This document shows, one piece after another, positions 59,185 to 64,000 of a stretch of DNA of 64,000 bases. Numbering within the stretch: the stretch's first letter is position 1; each line of letters starts with the position of its first letter. The translations under genes and the position numbers were made by a program. Under the pieces are notes generated by a model that had not been told where the DNA came from, ran no database searches, and saw only the letters and a list, made by a program, of their open reading frames with translations. Source of the DNA: Oscillospiraceae bacterium (GTDB lineage Bacteria; Bacillota; Clostridia; Oscillospirales; Acutalibacteraceae); NCBI GenBank assembly GCA_015066595.1, contig SVNZ01000002.1, forward strand, positions 186,001 through 250,000, given 5' to 3'.

Positions 59185-60741
59185 TTATTTTATATCCGTT
59201 TTGTCATCGGTGCTTTGCGCCCTTCTGTCAGCTTTAGCATAAGCGGACTCATATGACTTACTATACCTATACTTCGAGTAGTAGCCCCTACCGTAGCGTG
59301 TATATTTACCGGTGATTTCTCCAACACAGTTCATCACAATACCCAAAATTCTAGTTTCAATGAACTCAAACTGAGATACAGCAGAAGACAGTGCAATAGT
59401 GTTACAGTAGTCTTGCCTTACTACGAGCAAGATACCATCAACAAACTTAGCAGCAACCATCGCGTCAGACACCTCGCCGACAGGTGGTAAATCCACAATA
59501 ATATAATCATATGCACTTTTAAGCTCTGCGAGTATCTTTTCCATTTTCCTCGAGCTTAAAAGCTCGATAGGGTTAGGCGGGTTATCACCAGATGCGATAA
59601 CATCAAAGCTCGACTCATTATCAAGAGAGCATCTTTGAACCACCATGCTTATGTCGCTGTAACCGGTAAGGTAGTTGGAAAGTCCCGGAACCTTACTGAT
59701 AGGAAGCTTTGAAGCAAGTGACGGACGTCTCATATCACAGTCTATAAGCAACACTCTCTTATCAAGCTGAGAAAGTGAATACGCAATATTAACAGATGAA
59801 AGGCTCTTGCCTTCACCGGTGAGTGCTGATGAAACGCCGATAACCGGACAAGTGATTTCGTCAACAAAAGAGAATTGAAGCTTAGTACGCAAAAGCTTGT
59901 ATGCTTCAGATGCCATAAAGCTGATATTCTTTCCGACAAGGTTGACTTTTTTGTTGGAACTTGCAAGATGTCTTGTTGCCTTTTTCTGTCCGTATCCGTA
60001 GTACTCTCCACCTGTGTGGCTAGAGTTAAGCATATCAGGCACAGATGCCAGAACAGGGTGATTACAACACTGTTCAATATCTTCGCTTGTACGGATAGTC
60101 ACATCGAACATCTCTCTGAGAGCGACGATAATTGTCATCAAAAGTAAGCCAAACAAAAATCCGATAAGCGCGTTAGTTGTATAGCTAGGCGAGCTCGGTT
60201 TTGTAGGAATAACAGCATAATCAACAATGTTAGCTGATGTGCCTTCAACTATGCTTGAAATACGCTTAGGCAAGATGTAAGCTATAGCGTTAGCGAGCAA
60301 CTCTGCTTGCTGCGGATCTTCGCTTGTGACCTTAACTTCAAAAATCTCCGTCGCATTTACCGCAGATGCGGAAATCATATCTTTTAAGTCTTCATATTCC
60401 AAGTCGACACCCGCATAGTCTATAACATCATTTAGACAAGCTCGTGAGTCTAGAATAACTATATATGTGTCAACCAGGCTCTTCGCTGCGATGATATCAC
60501 CCTGAGATATACTAAAAGAAGTATCGCCGACAGACAAAGAATTGTTATTAACATAAAACATAGCTGACGATTCGTATTTTGGTGTGATCAAGAAATAAGT
60601 ACCTGTTATTGTAATAACAGCACTTAAAACAGACACAATCAAAATAAGCCAGATTCTTTTCCAAATTGCTTTGAAAATTCGACCGAAATCTATTTCTATT
60701 ATTTCGTTAGCATTATTGTTCAAGTTCACCTTATCTTGCAT
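59185..60741 (-). CDS. Polysaccharide co-polymerase/tyrosine autokinase (Wzz-BY-kinase fusion)
   Basis: The start is the ATG behind GGAGAG. The 518-residue protein has two membrane helices (about 30-50 and 180-205) flanking a Wzz domain and a cytoplasmic BY-kinase with Walker A LTGEGKSLSS (near 305), A' LLIDCDMRRP and B YIIVDLPPVG. It ends in a tyrosine-rich tail (YTRYGRGYYSKYRYSKSY) that is autophosphorylated in relatives. It controls chain length and export. The fused form is common in Clostridia. Confidence 0.92.
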   Translation of the reverse strand: MQDKVNLNNNANEIIEIDFGRIFKAIWKRIWLILIVSVLSAVITITGTYFLITPKYESSAMFYVNNNSLSVGDTSFSISQGDIIAAKSLVDTYIVILDSRACLNDVIDYAGVDLEYEDLKDMISASAVNATEIFEVKVTSEDPQQAELLANAIAYILPKRISSIVEGTSANIVDYAVIPTKPSSPSYTTNALIGFLFGLLLMTIIVALREMFDVTIRTSEDIEQCCNHPVLASVPDMLNSSHTGGEYYGYGQKKATRHLASSNKKVNLVGKNISFMASEAYKLLRTKLQFSFVDEITCPVIGVSSALTGEGKSLSSVNIAYSLSQLDKRVLLIDCDMRRPSLASKLPISKVPGLSNYLTGYSDISMVVQRCSLDNESSFDVIASGDNPPNPIELLSSRKMEKILAELKSAYDYIIVDLPPVGEVSDAMVAAKFVDGILLVVRQDYCNTIALSSAVSQFEFIETRILGIVMNCVGEITGKYTRYGRGYYSKYRYSKSYESAYAKADRRAQSTDDKTDIK

Positions 60742-60900
60742 AAGCTCTCCTCTATATAACCGGAACACAAATCACTCTTTTATAGTAAAAATGGTCACAA
60801 ATACTTATAGTAAACCATTTTAATATCCCATAATAATGTATCACATTTGTAGCACATAGTCAAGAAAACCACTAAAAAATATGAGTGTGGCACATCTTTT

Positions 60901-61899
60901 TTACAGCTCAAACGCAGATTTATCGGGAAGTATTTTCTCAAACGCTTCCACTACCATTTTTTTGTGTAGTTCAAAATTCTCCTCTTTCTCTGTATCGTTG
61001 AGGCAAATGACCTTGCCTTTTTGTTTTTCAAGATACTCTATCGCTTCGTTGCTAAAGCTCAGAGTATCTGTGTGATACAGCTTACCTATTGGCTTTTTGG
61101 GATAAAAATTGCCACTGAGTAAGTTCCAGTATCTTGCAGACCAGATGTTTATATCTTCTTTTGTTCTGATCTTATTTTGACACACTTTGTGTAGGGTATC
61201 GTATTCTTTTTCCCACAGTGTTGCCAAAGTAGATTTTTTATGCGGACAATGGATATGATAGTCACGCATACCGTACAGATACGGTTTTCTTCCATATAAG
61301 ATGTTCTTGAAAACGCCCATAAAAGACTGTGCTTTCAAAAACTTTTTGTAGTGTTTTTTGAGAGCATCTTTCACTGAAAAATGACGATTTATCATCTGGT
61401 AGTTGTTAAATAAAGTGTAAGCAAAAAAACCTTCCGGAATTATGGGCTCAAGCATAACATTGTCACATGGCAGTCCATCTACAAAAAAGTCTTCTTGTTT
61501 TGTATCTTTTATCAAAAAAACATCATCGTTGAAATAAACGAAGTTTTCGGACAACCCCTCTATCCGATGAAGATTCAGCTCAATAGGATTTACGTTGAAA
61601 GTCGGAAGATATTCTTTTGGTATAAAATCGGTATGCTTGACCCACCTGAGCTTTTTATGCTCAAGGTTTAGCCACTGAGGCTTTTGGTCATCGGTAACAA
61701 AGTACACATAGCGTACCCAAGGAGCAAACTTTTCAACCCCTCGAAACCAGTACCTAAGCGTATCCCAGTCACGGTATCGGGCATCTTCTGCGCCTTGTAC
61801 AGGCTTTACTCCTGTGTGTTGAGCTTTCTTTTTTTGCCACTGCGAATCCTTATCGTCAACCCACAAAACAACAATATCTATCTCGTTTTTTTGGCCCAT
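60901..61899 (-). CDS. Stealth-family capsular phosphotransferase
   Basis: The start is the ATG behind GGAGGAG. The 332-residue protein has Stealth conserved regions: CR1 IDIVVLWVDDKDSQW, CR2 YRDWDTLRYWFRGVEKFAP to FVTDDQKPQW, CR3 YFNDDVFL and a C-terminal CR4. Stealth proteins move hexose- or GlcNAc-1-phosphate to build phosphodiester-linked polymers. Its place between kinase and flippase suggests a phosphate-containing surface polymer. Confidence 0.9.
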   Translation of the reverse strand: MGQKNEIDIVVLWVDDKDSQWQKKKAQHTGVKPVQGAEDARYRDWDTLRYWFRGVEKFAPWVRYVYFVTDDQKPQWLNLEHKKLRWVKHTDFIPKEYLPTFNVNPIELNLHRIEGLSENFVYFNDDVFLIKDTKQEDFFVDGLPCDNVMLEPIIPEGFFAYTLFNNYQMINRHFSVKDALKKHYKKFLKAQSFMGVFKNILYGRKPYLYGMRDYHIHCPHKKSTLATLWEKEYDTLHKVCQNKIRTKEDINIWSARYWNLLSGNFYPKKPIGKLYHTDTLSFSNEAIEYLEKQKGKVICLNDTEKEENFELHKKMVVEAFEKILPDKSAFEL

Positions 61900-61940
61900 T
61901 TTCTCCTCCAAATAAAACATCGGTAAAAGTACAAATAGTT

Positions 61941-63227
61941 TTACTTACTGATTGCATCTAAAAGCAGTTTGGGGTTCAATCCTTTAAGTAAAATCCGATT
62001 GTTTTCCCTGAGCGGTTTTACAATAAAACCTAAAATAAAATTAGTAAATATCTGTGTACAAAGCGAAGCAATCGCTGCTCCCATAGCTCCGCACAAAGGA
62101 ATCAGTACAGCGTTGACAATCACGTTCATCACTGCACCTGCTAAGTTGATCTTCCATAGCATGCTTTGTTTTCCCTCTGCAAGTATCCAGATGTTGCGCA
62201 CAGAGCCCATATAGGAAAAAGCAACATACCATACCAGCACCTGTAGCACAGGTACTGATGGAAGATATTCTGCTCCAAACAGAATTTTTATGATTAAATT
62301 TGCAAATATAGTAAATCCGACAGCCTGTCCCAGACCCATATAGGTGATGACACAATAAAGCCGCGATATGTTTTTGTCGTAGTCAGAATTGCCCTCTTTT
62401 TTGCAGGCAAGAATCACCGGACGCATAGAATCTATGATAGCAACATAAACAAACTGTACTACTGCTGCAGAAGTTATCGCAGCTGTATAGAATCCGTTTT
62501 CAGCGTCACCGGATATGAGTTTCAACATGATGTGATCGATGTTTTGAAACAGCGTCACCATCATTGATGCAAGTATGTAGTACTTACTTCTACTAAAAAG
62601 GCTTTTTACTAAGCCAAATGAAAATTCAAGCTTCTGATTTGAGATTTTGTTATAAATTACAAGAAGAGATATGCCGATAATTCCGTAGTCAACGGAGTTT
62701 ACGACAGCGAACCAAAAAACGTTTTTGGAAGTTACAAGTAAAAATATGCGGTATAGTGAAACCGCCAAATACGCACACAGCATTACAATAGATGGAAACT
62801 TGGACTGCAGTTTATACTGGAACCAACATTGCAACAGCTCAAATGCGCGGAAAATCAAAGATATACTAAAAAGCAAACAAACTACGATAGTTTGAGGTTC
62901 ACCGTAATTTGCAACCGATACAAAGGCACCAACCATCATTATACACAATACGCTGGACACCAAATCCATCACAAGCGCAGTTCCCATGATCTTGCCTTCA
63001 TGCTCAGGTTTTTCAGTGAACTCTTGTACCAATGTAGATTGCAGACCAAGCTGCATAATAGGCAACACAAAAGCTACGATAGAGGAAGCATAGTTGATGA
63101 TACCGTAGTTTGCAGGTCCTAAATAACGTGCACAGAGCATTCCTATAACTAACTGCAGTAACGACTGTATTACTTTGCAGATTATTATCCACTTTGCATT
63201 TTTAACAACCTTTTTTTTCGTTAGCAT
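61941..63227 (-). CDS. Polysaccharide flippase (Wzx/MATE-like)
   Basis: The 428-residue protein has about twelve membrane helices and features of the polysaccharide_synt family (GMLCARYLGPANYGIINYASSI is the N-terminal stretch; a C-terminal GAMGAAIASLC repeat). It would flip lipid-linked oligosaccharide across the membrane. It begins the minus-strand polysaccharide run of Stealth, kinase, surface protein and LCP genes. No polymerase gene is in the window. Confidence 0.9.
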   Translation of the reverse strand: MLTKKKVVKNAKWIIICKVIQSLLQLVIGMLCARYLGPANYGIINYASSIVAFVLPIMQLGLQSTLVQEFTEKPEHEGKIMGTALVMDLVSSVLCIMMVGAFVSVANYGEPQTIVVCLLFSISLIFRAFELLQCWFQYKLQSKFPSIVMLCAYLAVSLYRIFLLVTSKNVFWFAVVNSVDYGIIGISLLVIYNKISNQKLEFSFGLVKSLFSRSKYYILASMMVTLFQNIDHIMLKLISGDAENGFYTAAITSAAVVQFVYVAIIDSMRPVILACKKEGNSDYDKNISRLYCVITYMGLGQAVGFTIFANLIIKILFGAEYLPSVPVLQVLVWYVAFSYMGSVRNIWILAEGKQSMLWKINLAGAVMNVIVNAVLIPLCGAMGAAIASLCTQIFTNFILGFIVKPLRENNRILLKGLNPKLLLDAISK

Positions 63228-63247
63228 AGAAACCTCTTAGTAGTGTC

Positions 63248-63284
63248 GCCCTCCGATGCACAAAAGTACATCGGAGGGCAATTA
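63248..63284 (-). terminator. Terminator before the flippase gene
   Basis: GCCCTCCGATG/CATCGGAGGGC stem. On the minus strand it lies after the repeat-protein gene and isolates the flippase transcript. Confidence 0.8.
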
Positions 63285-63300
63285 TTATAACAATAACAAA

Positions 63301-64000
63301 TTATGCGATAATCTGACCAAGTTCGTTGAATGTATAGTCTTTTTCGATCATAAGACCGTTTGTTTCCCATACGTAATATACTCTGTCAGTGATGAGCTTA
63401 CCGCCGTAATTTACGAAGTAGAAGTAGCCGTCAATCTTTGTGAGACCTAAGAACTCGCCCTTACCGTTTGTATAGTAATAGCGACCATCGTCCTTAGTGA
63501 TAAAGCCGTCCAGCATCTTACCTTCTGCATCAAATTCGTACTCGCCCGCCGGACGATCACAGTAAGAGTTAGATACATAGTACTTGCCTGATGTCTTGAT
63601 TACGCCACCCCAATATACATAGTAGTAGTCGCCATCAATGTTGAACAGACCGCTTGTGCTTGTCTTACCATTTATATAGTAGTACTTTGCACCGTCTTTT
63701 TCTACGATACCGTTGAGCATCTTACCGTCTGCACCGAACTCGTACTCGCCTGCTGGTAAATCACAGTAAGAAGTAGATACATAGTACTTGCCGCTATCCT
63801 TGACTACGCCACCCCAATATACATAGTAGTAGTCGTTGTCAAACTTGTACAAACCGCTAGCTGCTGTTCTACCGTTTACGTAATAGTACTTTGTACCGTC
63901 TTTTTCTACAACACCTTGGAGCATCTTACCGTCTTCGCCAAACTCGTACTCACCAGCTGGCAAATCACAGTAAGTTGTTGATACGTACTGTTTGCCTGTC
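63301..64000 (-). CDS. Cell-wall-binding repeat protein, 5' end outside the window
   Basis: The last 233 codons are inside. They hold repeats of about 68 residues (204 bp) containing GKML.G...KDG.KYYY.NG, YYYVYWGG and YC.LPAGEYEF. This is the glucan/choline-binding-type aromatic repeat, here with long spacing. Such repeats tether secreted proteins to the wall or bind polysaccharide. The functional N-terminal domain lies beyond the edge. Confidence 0.78.
   Translation of the reverse strand, partial: TGKQYVSTTYCDLPAGEYEFGEDGKMLQGVVEKDGTKYYYVNGRTAASGLYKFDNDYYYVYWGGVVKDSGKYYVSTSYCDLPAGEYEFGADGKMLNGIVEKDGAKYYYINGKTSTSGLFNIDGDYYYVYWGGVIKTSGKYYVSNSYCDRPAGEYEFDAEGKMLDGFITKDDGRYYYTNGKGEFLGLTKIDGYFYFVNYGGKLITDRVYYVWETNGLMIEKDYTFNELGQIIA

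Noticed and set aside
63301-64000. Regular 204-bp periodicity that could suggest a repeat array or CRISPR
   Set aside because: The repeat is in frame and encodes 68-residue aromatic wall-binding modules; there are no short identical repeats with unique spacers. No CRISPR array is seen anywhere in the window.

Overview
The window looks like a chromosomal segment from a low-to-moderate GC, Gram-positive gut Clostridia bacterium, most like the Oscillospiraceae/Ruminococcaceae. The evidence is GGAGG-type ribosome sites, consensus sigma-A promoters, many lipoproteins, a T-box, a glycine riboswitch, AGCS and ECF transporters and a PASTA protein. The species cannot be named from sequence alone.

Core metabolism and envelope, 0-16.5 kb: a minus-strand maltodextrin-type cluster (MalE, MalF, MalG and a GH13 amylase lipoprotein cut by the left edge) is followed by a MurE-type ligase with a DtxR-type regulator, a nitroreductase, an MscS channel and an AlkD-like repair protein. 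Next come a PhoB/PhoR-type two-component system, a DAHP synthase-prephenate dehydrogenase operon behind a Tyr/Phe-rich leader peptide and terminator, a Na/phosphate cotransporter with TTAACA (Pho-box-like) repeats, and two exported proteins (PASTA-SH3 and a C39-like peptidase).

Accessory segment, 16.5-23.8 kb: a Fic enzyme, a tyrosine-recombinase remnant, an operon of zinc-ribbon and lipoprotein genes facing a membrane-anchored LuxR regulator, three copies of a shared repeat, a hairpin-dense stretch and tRNA-Thr(GGT).

Transport and exported proteins, 24-33.7 kb: a Na/alanine-glycine symporter under a tandem glycine riboswitch, several membrane or secreted proteins of unknown role (one with bacterial Ig-like domains plus a C39-like domain), and a second GH13 amylase lipoprotein.

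Mobile and defence-like segment, 33.7-48.3 kb: a two-gene cassette (PD-(D/E)XK-type nuclease plus a helical protein) lies between 31-bp direct repeats. A roughly 4.9-kb interval is bounded by tRNA-Trp and a 20-bp copy of its 3' end; it carries an AgrC/AgrA-like system, two small genes with matched promoter elements, and serine recombinase genes. LexA and tRNA-Trp(CCA) follow. A T-box with a UGG specifier leads into an ECF S component and an orphan trpB, but a palindrome-ended DUF559 cassette has inserted between the T-box and these genes. An MmeI-like fused restriction-modification enzyme with two small partner genes closes the segment.

Core and surface polysaccharide, 48.6-64 kb: MntP, a DUF554 protein, an asparagine synthetase with an unusual acidic tail, a CHAP-domain secreted protein, an M14 carboxypeptidase, RibF and a polysaccharide assembly block (initiating sugar transferase, LCP protein, surface protein, Wzz-tyrosine kinase, Stealth phosphotransferase, flippase). 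A repeat-rich cell-wall-binding protein runs off the right edge.
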